From positions 1 to 64,000 of the forward strand of contig CAJNDS010002331.1 in the NCBI GenBank assembly GCA_905221605.1: a DNA stretch of 64,000 bases, given 5' to 3'. The notes beneath the pieces are model-generated. The model saw only the letters and a list, made by a program, of their open reading frames with translations. It had not been told where the DNA came from and ran no database searches. The position numbers and the translations under genes were made by a program. The DNA is from Symbiodinium natans. Taxonomy: Eukaryota > Sar > Dinophyceae > Suessiales > Symbiodiniaceae. Of this stretch, positions 1 through 11,201 are shown piece after piece. Numbering within the stretch: position 1 is the first letter of the stretch; each line of letters begins with the position of its first letter.

Positions 1-3000
1 TTTAGGGTTTAGGCTTTAGGGTCTAGGGTTTAGGGTTTAGGGTTAAGGGCTTAGCACTAGCGGTTTAGGGGTAGCCCGAAAACCCTTGAAGCCCCTGTGC
101 ACCACGAAAATCCCGGGCTCCTCAGCCCAACAAACTGGGCGCGGAGGTTGCCGAAGTCCTCGTCGCCCACGCTCCAGATCCGCACGTCCTGGAACCCTAA
201 ACCCTGAAACCCACCCTAAACCCTAAACCCGAAACCCTAAACCCTATATAACCCCGAAACCCAGACCCTAAAACCCCTAAAACCCCAAACCGATTTTCCG
301 AGGTCTCATATGCGACATGTGCGAAGGTGCAGGGCTTCTGGCCTCGGGTATTTGGGAGGATTAGGGTTAGGGTTTAGGGTTTAGGGTTTAGGGTTTAGGG
401 TTTAGGGTTTAGGGTTTAGGGTTTAGGGTTTAGGGTTTAGGGTTTAGGGTTTAGGGTTTAGGGTTTAGGGTTTAGGGTTTAGGGTTTAGGGGTTAGGGGT
501 TAGGGGTTAGGGGTTAGGGTTTAGGGTTTAGGGTTTAGGGTTTAGTACCTGGGTCGAATTGGGTTGGGGTTCACGGATTGCCAGGCATGACGGCTCTAAA
601 CCCTAAGGCTCAAAATGCAATGCTCTCCTGGCGTTGTTATGGTTTCGCTGATGATCTTTGGTGTGCGATGTCTTGCGGCGAAGCCTAAGGAATGTTGCGT
701 CGCAGCCCGTGCGAAGGCTTGGGGAGCGGTTTTCTTGTCGGGCAATGGTATGTCGAACCCAACACGGGGCATTTCACAGACAGATCTTCTCAAACCTTGA
801 GCAGCAATCAGAAAGATCCAGAAAGTTGCAGTAGCAATCATAAAGATCCAACAGGGTTGTAGGGGAGGGGGAAGGGGGGGTGTAAGGGCACATTCCCCAA
901 TGACCTTCATAGGCTCCAATCCGGCTCTCTCTTAGTAGTAGTACAATGGACTCTCTACAGCTCCCTTCCAGCCCCCTACACCTTGGACCCGAAACCCCAG
1001 ACCCCCTAAAGCCCGAACACTCATTTCATGATATGAATAAAAAAACGCAGCAACAGCAACTGACACTAGTATAATAAATTAATCCTAACAGTCCGAACAA
1101 TAGCACAAAAGTCCATATAACCACCGTAACGCTAGGTAATGATCACAATCAACAGACAACATGAAAATGAAAACAGCAATATTCACAATATCGAAAACGA
1201 CAATGGGATTCAAAGGTCGCACTTGTCTTTCAAGCACTGATTATGCTCGTAAAAGCCGTAGTTGCAATACTAAAAAGACCCTAAACCCTAAACCCGGAAC
1301 CCTAAACCCCAAGCCCCAAACCCCCCACGGCCTCCACGGTCGAGCAACAGCACAGCGTGTTGCGATCAGGGCCGATCAGCGTGAAGGATCTCGAGTGCCC
1401 AGGTTCACAGGGGTATTTTGGGATTAGGGTTTCGGTTTAGGGTTTAGGGTTTAGGGGGATTACCAAAGGGGGTACTATAATCCCGATTAGGGACTGTTGG
1501 TATAGGGGGGAACATCCCACTGTGTGTTGCTATCATTGCCCTGTTCTAGCTCCTAGGAGAGAAAAAGAGCACACTTTCTAGCTTATGTTTATGTAAGAGA
1601 TTCCTTTGCCCACAAAGCGAATCAGGGCTTGCTATGAGCATGATGACGATGCTTCTTAAGAGTATCTTTTTTGACCAAAAGTCTTCATGACTGTCTGACT
1701 ACTTGCCTGTCTGTCGTGTCTGCTATGTTGACATGAGTGCTTCGGGCTGTTGGGTTGAAGGATTTTACTAGAGCTTGAGGTTAAGGACTTGGGGTTGAGC
1801 ATCCGAATGGTTCTTGGCGAGCTGGTCTACTAAGTTTGTAGAACCACCCCCTGCAAAGGAGCCCTTTTGTCCTAGTGTACTCAGGCTCGTTGTAGGTGGT
1901 GGGGCGCTACTGAGTTTTAGTAGGGTTAGCAATGACAGACACACCCCCCCCCCCCCCATCCACCGCCCCCAGCCCCATTTGTCCCCCCGCCCCTCCCCCC
2001 CCCCCCCCCCCCCGCCGGCGCCCCCGTCTCCGGCTTTGCCCCCCCCCCGCCCCTGGGCCCCTGAGCCCCGTGAGCCCCTGAGCCTTGAGCCCCCGGGCCC
2101 CCCCCTGACCCCTAAGCCCCCCTGAACCCCGCTCCATCCCCCCCCGCCCTCCCCCCGGGCTACCACCCCCCCTCCCCGCCCACCCCCTAACCTACCCGCC
2201 CTCTGTCCCACACCTGCGCCCCTCCCCCTTCCCCTGCTCACGAGCCCCCCCCATTACACCCCTACCTAAACCCTAAACCCTCAACCCTAAACCCCTAAAC
2301 ACTAATGAAACCCTAAGCCCTCAACCGAACACCCAGACCCAAACCCTAAATCCCATGAGGCTCCCTCGGTGCCTTACTTGCATGCTCTTTGGCCACCCTA
2401 AAAGGGCCCCCCCTCAACTGCAAATGTGGATAAGTGTAGCTACCCTACCCATACCCGCAGAAAGATCGACAGACCCTGAGCCTGAAAACTCCAAAGCCAT
2501 GAGGCGCTGAACCCTAAACCTTACAGGTTTAGGGCTAAGAAAGTCCAAGGTTATGTGTAGGGTTTAGGGCTGAGGGCTCAAGGGGACGAAGAGCTTAGGA
2601 TGGGTGGCGTGAGCTTCGGGGCCTGCTTGAAGGTTGATGAACAGCGGTATAGGGTTTAGGGTTTACGGCTTAGGGCTTAGGGTTTAGGGTTTGGCGTGTA
2701 GGGGTTTCGGGCTTAGGGAGACGTGCCCGCAATGAGGGCGTAACTTCTCAAGCAATTGGCTCCTGCGCGACAAAGGTCGACAGGCGATCCGAGAAGCCCC
2801 GATATTTTCAAGAGCTCGCGGTCCTTCTTCTGGGTTGCAGCATGCATGGTGTTCAGGGTTTGAGACTGCATAGGTCTGGATTGATGCAGTTAAGCCAAAT
2901 CTCGGCCTTCTTGCCCTGAAACATTGCCCTCATGTGAGGGAATTCGGCCCCCCCTTGCGCCATCTATAATCCGTGGACCAGGCTGGTAGCTCTCGGGGTT

Positions 3001-6000
3001 TAGGGTTTAGGGTTTAGAGTTTTCGGCTTAGGGTTTAGGATTTTGGGGGCAGGTTCACCCGAAGATATCCCTGCTTGAACGCCCACAAAGTAAGGGGGGG
3101 TGGGGACGGAGGATTCTGGCCGCTTTCGGCCTCCAGGCTTGAAGCCCTAAACTCGAAATGCTAGAGCCTAAACTCTGAACCCTAAACTCTTAAATCCCAA
3201 GCCCTAAACTCTACAACCATACACCACAAAACCCTACACCCTGAAACCCGAACATCCTAAAACCCTACATTCTGAAACCCTACACCCTTCCACAGGACCT
3301 CACAAGCCGCGGGCCTCACGCAGTCCTCATTCGGGATGACACCCAGCCTTGAGATGCGCGGCTCTTTGAGGCTTGGCTTTGCAGGGTCTCATTGTTTAAA
3401 GGCTAAAATGAGTTTAGCGCTTAGGGTCTAGGCTTAGGGTTTCTTTGGGGTGGGGCATCAGGAGCTCATAAAGCTACAAGGGTAAGATCCTGGGCTTTGT
3501 GCTCGTTTAAAACAAGCGGGAGCTATGAAGGGGCAGGCCGATGACGGAAGCAAACTACGTCTGGCAGCTTCCACGAGACCGGCCCGCAGAGCAGTTCAAG
3601 GCTGGCCCTACTTATGACCTTACCTTACTTCTCCAATAACCAAGGGGAAAAAAGGTTAAACTTTAATATTCCTCGTAAAAAAAGAAACCCAAAAAGTTTA
3701 AAGTTCAGCTAAAGGCGAAGTAAGTTACTTAGGAGTACCCGTGAGTCTCAAAGGTAACTTATAGGTTACCCGGTAGCCAGGAAAGGATCAACCAAGCACC
3801 ATTGAGGGGGCCGAGATAAGCGTCCGTATACCCAACCCGAACCGCTCCCCCCCAACCGCCGCCCCCCAAAGCCCTACAGCTTTCAAGCTCAGGATTTTGT
3901 GTTCAGAGCTAGCCTACAGGTGTCTTAAGGTGCAGGGACAAGGCTTTGCCAAACGCATTCATTTCGTCCCACACAACACTAAAAGAAAACCTTCCATGCA
4001 ATCTGGCAAACCTCTTCGGGGCCAGAGTGACTAGAGTCCCAGTCCGATAGAAAGGGTTTAGGCTTTAGGCTTTAGGCTTTAGGCTTTAGGCTTTAGGCTT
4101 TAGGCTTTAGGGTTTAGGGTTTAGGGTTTAGGGTTTAGAAAGTCTAAGCCACCCGCATTGCGTCGTCCTCACGTGTCTTTGACGTGTCCAAGACGACGAC
4201 GAGATTGTCCTGACATTAAGGCAGCATCCTGCACCCCCCCCCCCCCCCACCCACCCCAAACTAACTACCCTTCTAAAAAGGGGGCTTAATGTACCTACTG
4301 GTATGGTTAAAGGGTACTTGGGGGGTGCTGGTAGGGTTGAAGCGAGTTGAGGGGGTATGGAGTCCACCCCACATTGGTCAGGGCAGCGGAGGATGCCCCC
4401 CCGGCGCGACTCAACGGCGAAAGTGCAGGTAACCGGACTCCTGATCCCTGAAGGCCCATGTACCTACATGGTCTATACCTGGGCCTAAAGCTGCTATATG
4501 GGAACCCCTTAAAGGCCCACGTCTATACTAAATCCTTAGGGCTGGCTCCCAGACTGCAGCTTGGATACACAGGTGCTCCTCCACGTTCTGCGAAACCGGG
4601 ACAGTAAGACTAAAACCCCTCACTCCCACAAATCTCGAGTTTGTTTCTTTTTGAGTACACTTACAACACTTGATTGGCATCTCTAACATGTGGGAATTCC
4701 ATCATTTTGGGGGATTTGGGGCGAGGTTGTTCCCGAGGTCCCCGGGCTTGGCGACTGCGGGTCAGGAGATCTAAATACCCTATACTCTAAACACTAAGCA
4801 TGCATCTAGACCCAGGATTAACCTAGGAACCAAAAGCGTACCCTTTTTGGTTTTAGAGGATTATAAGGGAAACCCAACCTAAAGAAAAGGAAATGAGGGC
4901 CCACTCCGGGTCCTAGGCATTCTCCCTTCACCCCCACAGCCCTCCTTAACCCGGTACGCTCTGCCTCAGGGCTTAGCTTGGGGTTAGAACTCTGAAACCT
5001 ACACGCTGCACTTGCAGACCACTAGTTAAAGCAGAAAGTCCTGTTTCTTCAGGGTATGGGATGCGGTACATGGTAGGTTGCTCGCTAGGCCCTTTATGAG
5101 AGTACCTGTGACCCTTTCTTGCCTACTGCTTCAATCACATCTTGATCAATACGTATGGACCATCACAAGTCACTAGAATCCAAAGTACAGACCCTGAGAC
5201 CTCGATGCTTTAAAACCAAGGCTCGGGGGCTAGAGGACACTTCAGGTTTTGGGGTTTAGGGTCTGTTGTGGTAGAAGCCCTGAAATTGTCAGATTCGCAC
5301 CTCAGCGCCCGTCAGCAGCTTATTGCTGTCTGCTGGATGGAAACGCACGTGATTCACCACGTCGGTGTGGCTATCCTGGTGTGCCGAGTGGCCCATGGAC
5401 CTACATAGCATGTGCGTGGCCCCCTAGCTACTATACGTATATACGCACATACATACTCGCACCCACCCTGAGCTAAACCCTACATAGGTATGACCCTTAA
5501 GGTGTTCATGTTGGAGGCTCTCAGATAGAGGGCTTCGGAAGTGTTGGGGTTGTCCCTGAAAATTTGAAGTTGCTTTACGCACCATAGTTTGCCCTACTTG
5601 CAACTAAGCACAGGCCCACAAGCCCTACCCAGAACCTGCACCAAACCCTCCAAACCCTACCAATATCAACCCATACACCTACAAGGCCCTACTAACTACC
5701 CATAAATCTAAGGTTGGAACCATGGGCCCTTAGTATGGTCCCTTACCCTTGTTTATTGAGATCCGAAGTATGAGTCCTTACTATGTTATGTAGAGTGTAT
5801 ATAGGGGCTATATATACCAAGGGACCCAAATTAAGGGTCAATTCTAGGAACCCGAGAATAAACCTTCAAGCAGCTGCAGGGCTGCTAGTCCTTGAAGACT
5901 CGCGTCTGCTTGCCCTGCCCGACGTCAAAGAGGTACACCTCCCAGGTTTGGTTTAGATTCTGTAGGGTTCTAAAGGTTAAAGGGTTTTTGGGGGTCTTAG

Positions 6001-7724
6001 GGTTTAAGGGTTGTTGGGTTGAAGGAATGAACGGTTTCCCTAAACACTAAACGCTGAACCTCTGAACCCCAAGCCCTAAACCCTAAACCCTAAACCCTAA
6101 ACTCTAAGCCCTAAGCCCTAAGCCCTAATCCCTAAACCCTAAACACTAGAACCTCTGAACTCTGAACTCTAAAGCTAAACTAGCCCTGCAGCAGCCGTTC
6201 GAAGTGCCAAGGGCCAGGGGAGCTCGTGGAGCTTCCAGGTTTAGGGTTTAGGGTTTAGGGTTCCATAGCTACAGGGCTTCGGAGGTAGGGTGATGATGCC
6301 CTAAGAACGCCAAGGGTCCCAACTGAAGCTCTGGGTGTTCTCATGGGAGCCTTTATGCTCCCAAGCCTAATTACATGTATTAATCCAACCAATTGGTTTA
6401 GCCATATTAAATAAACTAATGATATACAATCTGCCCTTTTCAAAGGATACTATGATCTTTAGTTTTTATTCTTGAACCCTGCACCCCAAGCATTACAACC
6501 CTTACGGGCGCTAGAAAGTGCCGCCGGCGTAGCCCTCTCATATAGGGGCCGACCTAAGTTGTTTAGGGTTTAAGGTTTTGGGTGTAGCCCTAAACCCTAA
6601 ACCCTAGCTTCAGGTTGTTTTGGGTTTAAGGGATTTCATATTGGCATTGTAAGGGGAAATCTGGATCATTTGCCAACCTGCACCAGGGAGGCCCCTCACA
6701 ACAACCCCCTAAAGCCAAGGCACGGGCGTAGGGTTTAGGGTTTAGGGTTTAGGGTTTAGGGTTTAGGCTTTAGGCTTTAGGGTTTAGGGTTTGTTACACC
6801 CAAAACCCTAAACCGGCTGATGGTCGGAAGGGTCCCGAAGCCCTCCCAACGAAAGGGTCCGAGGATGAGCCCTGGCGCGCTTCGCTCGAGCAACAACCCT
6901 GGGGTTTAGGGCTTAGGGTTTAGGGTTTGGGGTTTAGGGTTTATAGGGTTTAGGGTTGGGGGTTTAGCTTCCAACTAGGGTCGTAGGCTACTTTAACTGG
7001 CTATGAGCATAGGTACCCCTGCTTGAGGACCTAGCTGCAACTACCGCATGAACCTTCCAGGCCCCAGAAACCCCACCCTGCCACCCTCTCCACCCATGTT
7101 AAGGATCCGCCTTGCGCTTGAGTAGCGTTTATGGGGCCCTTTTGCTTACGTTTTGAGGGAAGGGGTTCATGATTTACTGCAAGTTTCAAATGTGAAACAT
7201 GGCGCTGGCGTTCTGGCGCCCTTGCACCTCTGGATTCTAGAAGGTCGCGCAGCCTTCGTGCCTAAGCGCACAAAAGATCTCCAGAGGCCATTCACCCTGA
7301 AACGAACGCTGTGCACTTATGCTCCAGGGTTTTGAGGGTTTGGGGTCTGCAAACCTTCCCACCCCCCCGCACATGCTAGAACCAGCATGTGCGGAAGCAC
7401 ATTGGTTGTTTGGTTGGAGCATTGAAGCCCAGTCGCGCACGATGGACATTTCTGCTGTCGCAAGTTTGTGTTTTTCTCATTCAGCCAGCACGTGTCCACG
7501 AACGCGATGTTATCCAGCAACGGGTATGGATGTGCATTCCTTCGGCCATGCACACGGATCTCGAAGGGAGACGAGGAGATGGAGCCCGAACCCTAAACCC
7601 TATAAACCCTAAACCCTACACCCTAAACCCCTATAAACTCAAAACCCTAAACCCTAAACCCGGCCTTCTCCGAAGCCGCGCACGCCAGCGCGGCGTCGCG
7701 GCAACCGATCGAGCAGCTATAGAC
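1..7724 (-). CDS. Probable WD40-repeat protein gene, partial
   Basis: Several minus-strand exon islands look like parts of WD40 blades: ALACAASEK (7665-7724), VYLFDVGQGKQ (5891-5938) and DVRIWSVGDE (121-188). WD40 blades typically read V.sv......la.as.dg.vylwDv.tgk, and these fragments fit that order. WD40 proteins are beta-propeller scaffolds in many complexes, so no specific function can be given. The gene lies about 1.2 kb downstream of the PSD stop on the same strand and runs off the left edge. Exons between these three are not resolved; possible ones are at 6820-6890 and 3300-3400. No stop codon or start was assigned. Confidence 0.45.
121..188 (-). CDS. WD40-like exon, DVRIWSVGDEDFGNLRAQFV
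   Basis: 68 nt encoding DVRIWSVGDEDFGNLRAQFV then GL. Acceptor CCAG|G, GA donor. Flanked by heptamer arrays on both sides. Confidence 0.5.
361..545 (+). repeat. TTTAGGG array
   Basis: About 26 near-perfect heptamers, with a short TTAGGGG variant block near 488-518. Confidence 0.95.
4806..4917. mobile_element. Family B inverted-repeat element
   Basis: Ends CTAGACCCAGGATTAACC.. and ..GGCCCACTCCGGGTCCTAG. Internal CCCTTTTTGGTTTTA and ATTATAAGGGAA are shared by the family. Confidence 0.75.
5711..5840. mobile_element. Family A inverted-repeat element
   Basis: Contains ATGGGCCCTTAGTATGGTCC at its left end, shared with copies at 11801, 14288 and 63306. Confidence 0.6.
5891..5938 (-). CDS. WD40-like exon, VYLFDVGQGKQTRVFK
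   Basis: 48 nt encoding VYLFDVGQGKQTRVFK. Acceptor GGAG|G, GA donor. FD in place of WD. Confidence 0.55.
7665..7724 (-). CDS. WD40-like exon, VYSCSIGCRDAALACAASEK
   Basis: 60 nt, 20 codons (VYSCSIGCRDAALACAASEK), phase 0. Acceptor CCAG|G, GC donor. Matches the beta-strand pattern of a WD40 blade. Confidence 0.5.
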
Positions 7725-7892
7725 CTGGCTCGGCTTCGAGGTTTACGGCGTTTTCGGGCTTAGGGCTTAGGGTTTAGGGTCTAGGGTCTAGGGTTTAGGG
7801 TTTAGCGATTAGGGTTTGGGGTTTGGGGTTTGGGGTTTGGGGTTTACAGTTTTTGGGGGTTTAGGGTGTAGGGTTTAGGGTTGTATATGGGG

Positions 7893-8047
7893 GGTTTCCG
7901 AAATTAGGGGTACCTTATTGGGGTCCTTAATTTAAGGGCTCAAGATGCATGAGGGTTTTCCGAAATTAGGGGTACCTTATTGGGGTCCTTAATTTACGGG
8001 AATCCTACTATTCGGGGGGTCTATATGATATTCGGGGTCCCATGTTT
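7893..8047. mobile_element. Family G element with internal duplication
   Basis: A segment TTCCGAAATTAGGGGTACCT and on occurs twice (about 7896 and 7957). Related copies at 11300-11460, 15355-15450 and 41070-41185. Confidence 0.6.
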
Positions 8048-8713
8048 TCGGGCTTTAGACCTTCTCAAGTAGCGGGCTGCAATGAGTTTACCTTAAGTAA
8101 CATGCCGATGAATGCTGAAGCCTTTCCAGCCCCCTCCCCCCACTCAAGTCCTGGACAGTTGTTGGTTTAAAAGGTTGGCGGGTTTTGGGTCGCAGGCCGG
8201 ATAATCCTGCAAACCAAATAAAGCTCGCAGAGAAAAGGCACGCAGGCGCGTCTTCCACGGACTTCTCTTTTCTCACGTGTCGAAGCTCAACGCCTGGTCC
8301 AAGAGCTTGCGGACCTGTCCAGAGCGGCAATGGGCGAGAATGTCGAAACGAAACTTATAAGGTATCTCTCCATGTATCTCCCACGTCCTATATAAGGTTC
8401 CATGTACCCATGTAGCATATAGTTCGGCGCTGAACCTACGTTGGAACTCATTTAAGGCCAAGTCAAAGTATATCCTATGCAGGTACATGGGGCCTTACGG
8501 GCACATACCCAAGCGATCACATACATTCATGCAAGCTGCACTTGAAACGTGTTCACTCTCTTTTTGCAGTGGTGAGAACTGAAGCTTTGCCGGAGCAATC
8601 GGACCGGAAATTAAGCTGGAAGCTTTAAACAGTCCGCACGCGCAAGTACCGCAAGACAGCGCTGTGGCTGCCTGCAGCAGCCTACAAGAGGCATGCCAAG
8701 GCATCAGACCAAA

Positions 8714-8831
8714 GCCTAGGCTGCCCAGTAACCAAGGCTTAAAAAGGGTGCCCTTTTTTGCTTAAAGGGGTTGATAAGGGAACCTAAAGCCCACCAAAAA
8801 AGGGAATGAGGGTACTACTGGGCATCCTAGA
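8714..8831. mobile_element. Family B inverted-repeat element
   Basis: Ends CCTAGGCTGCCCAGTAACC.. and ..GGTACTACTGGGCATCCTAG. Confidence 0.8.
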
Positions 8832-8882
8832 AGCTGTTGAAAACCCTAGAAGCCTGTCACAGCCGCAGGAGACCTGATAAGG

Positions 8883-8906
8883 TCAGACTGCCAAGCTGCG
8901 ACCCAC
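8883..8906 (-). CDS. PSD: PSD terminal exon, VGRSLAV-stop
   Basis: 24-nt last exon. It continues KIE with VGRSLAV and a TGA, matching the VKVGE..G C-terminus. Acceptor GCAG|G. Confidence 0.8.
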   Translation of the reverse strand: MGRSLAV

Positions 8907-11170
8907 CTGCGGTCCAGGGTTTAGGGTTTAGGGTTTAGGGTTTAGGGTTTAGGGTTTAGGGTTTAGGGTTTAGGGTTTAGGGTTTAGGGTTTAGGGTTTT
9001 CACTAAACCTTGTGAGCCCTAAGGCCCTTGGGGGTCATGGTTTCTGGAGGCTTGGGGGGCTTTGGGGTTACAGTTGGTTGATTGGTTCAGGAGCGCCTAT
9101 ATAATATGAGTATCAATTTCAATAAAGGGGGCACGGATTGAGCGTTTGCCCGCAGTAGGGGTCAGGGCTATAGAATTTACAGCGAAGTTCACGTTGCAGG
9201 GCCCGCGTTCAACTCGTAAACTTATCAGGGTCGGTATGACTCTTCCCACGACATTTCACTGGCTGCAGGGTGCAGGGGTTGCGGGCTTTCGGCTTCGTTT
9301 CGAAGTGCCCAAGGCCCAAAAGCGAGAGCAAGAGCAAAGCTTGGGATTCGGGGTTTCTGTGGGGTTCGGCTTGAAGGAGTAGAGTTTCAGGGTTTAGGGT
9401 TTAGGGTTTAGGGTCTAGGGTCTAGGGTCTAGGGTCTAGGGTCTAGTGTCTAGGGTGCACAAACCCCCCAAAATCATGCTCACCTCTATCTTGAAGTCTC
9501 GCCCGGCAGCTGCCAGCGCCTCTGCGAAAGGGGCGACTACAGCTACTGATTCGCGCCCTGAAGCGCTGACCAAGATCTTGACCCTAAACTCCAAGCCCCG
9601 GGTTTAGGGTTTGGGGTTAGGGTTCATCAAAGCCCGAAATCCCAAACTACAAAGCCAAGCAACCAAACCCTGAATTCTCCATGGGTTCAGGAAGCCTAGC
9701 TGGCCCAGTTGAACCCCTTCGTTGCACTATTGTCACCCCAGCTTGCGAAGCCACTGCCTGATGTCCCGGCCCTTAGACCTAAACCCAGAACCCCCAAGCC
9801 CAAAACCCCAAACCCCAAACCCCAAACCCTAAACCCTAAACCCTAAACAAGCACTTTACAAGCTTTTGTGCCCATGGGGCTCACAGTCGGGCTTAGGGTT
9901 TAGAGCTTGGGTTTTTGGAGCTCTAGGGGTTTGAGGGTTCTGGAGTTTAAGGTTTTTAGGCGTTTGGGGCTTAGATTTTGGAGCCTTCCTGGCTTGAGGG
10001 CTTTAAGGATTCCAAGGGGTTTAGGGTTTAGGGCTAGGGTTTATGGCTTAGGGTTTAGGGTTTAGGGCTTGTGGTTTAGGGCTTAGGGTCTTAGGGCTTT
10101 AGGGTAGGTGCCTATGGATCTCGGCGCCTAAGGTGCCTCCATGAGCGGAGGTTAGAGATCAGCAAGTTACGCTCTGAGGACTTAAAGGGTTTCTGGGAAA
10201 TGTTCTAGGGGTGAAGGTTGTGGGGCTTTTACTAGGGCTTACGAAGACGAAGCCCGAATTTCCCCAACTTGTGTTCTAGATGTTTTGAAGTTGGAGCACG
10301 AGACTTGGCGCCCGTGATTAGGGCGCGGGACTCAATTTTGGATCGTAACGTAGGCGGAGAAAGAGGCCCTAAATGCCTCAAACCACAAAACCGAAAAAAT
10401 GTTTTCTTTCATGGGGGGGTTTTCAAACGGGAAGCTACCCTTGGAGCAAGAAGGACAGGAGAGTGCCTAAACCCTAAACCCTAAGCCCTAAACCCTAAAC
10501 CCTAAACCCTAAACCCTGAACCCTGAACCCTAAACCCTAAGCCCTGAACCGGGAAAATTGCAGAGAAATGGTCTGGCCTCTGCTCTGGAGTCGGCGAGCC
10601 GCACGCTGTTGGAAAACAAGAGGGCCTGGAGCACGAAAACATCTTGCCCAGAGGGTCCGAGGGTTTGGGGCTTAGGGTTTAGGGTTTGGGGTTTGGGGTT
10701 TAGGGCGTTTGTGGTACTATTATGTCCTTAGGTACGAAAAACGCTATTCAGTATGGTTTTTGGATACAGTACCAAATTCCCTACCAGTACTACAAACGGA
10801 CCCTCTATCTTGGTCAGGGTCTAGGGCTCGCAAGGGTTCATAAGGCCTAGGGTTTAGGGCTTAGGGTTTAGGTTTTAGGATTTCGGGTTTCGGTTTTGGA
10901 GGCTTCTAGGGTTTAGGGTCCTATGTTTTTGGGTTTAGGGTTTAGGGTTTAGCCCTATATCACACCCACGCACCGGGATTCGGGATGGAGTTGGCCCAGC
11001 CAACCCTAAACCCCCTAAACCCCCTCAACCCTAAACTCAAACCCTAAACCCTAAACCGAAACCCAACTCCCGAAGCCCCGAAACCAGCCAATTCCTGAAC
11101 TCTGAGAATGCGAAACCCACAACCCCAAATCCCTAAACTCTTGAACCGCTTGGCCTCCCCTAACTCCCCC

Positions 11171-11201
<31 letters not shown>

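Larger units (their letters stand above)
190..5890. other. Intron or intergenic space of the WD40-like gene
   Basis: Holds heptamer arrays, a poly-C/poly-G low-complexity block (1950-2240), a family H copy (1463-1535), family B and C copies (4446-4917) and degenerate CCCTAAA stretches. A possible minus-strand exon at about 3305-3360 (GWVSSRMRT) is not secure. The long frames at 1768-2241 are poly-Gly/poly-Pro from homopolymers. Confidence 0.6.

Noticed and set aside
1-545. True chromosome end at the left edge
   Set aside because: The heptamers are interrupted by unique sequence and an exon-like island, and similar arrays occur throughout the window.
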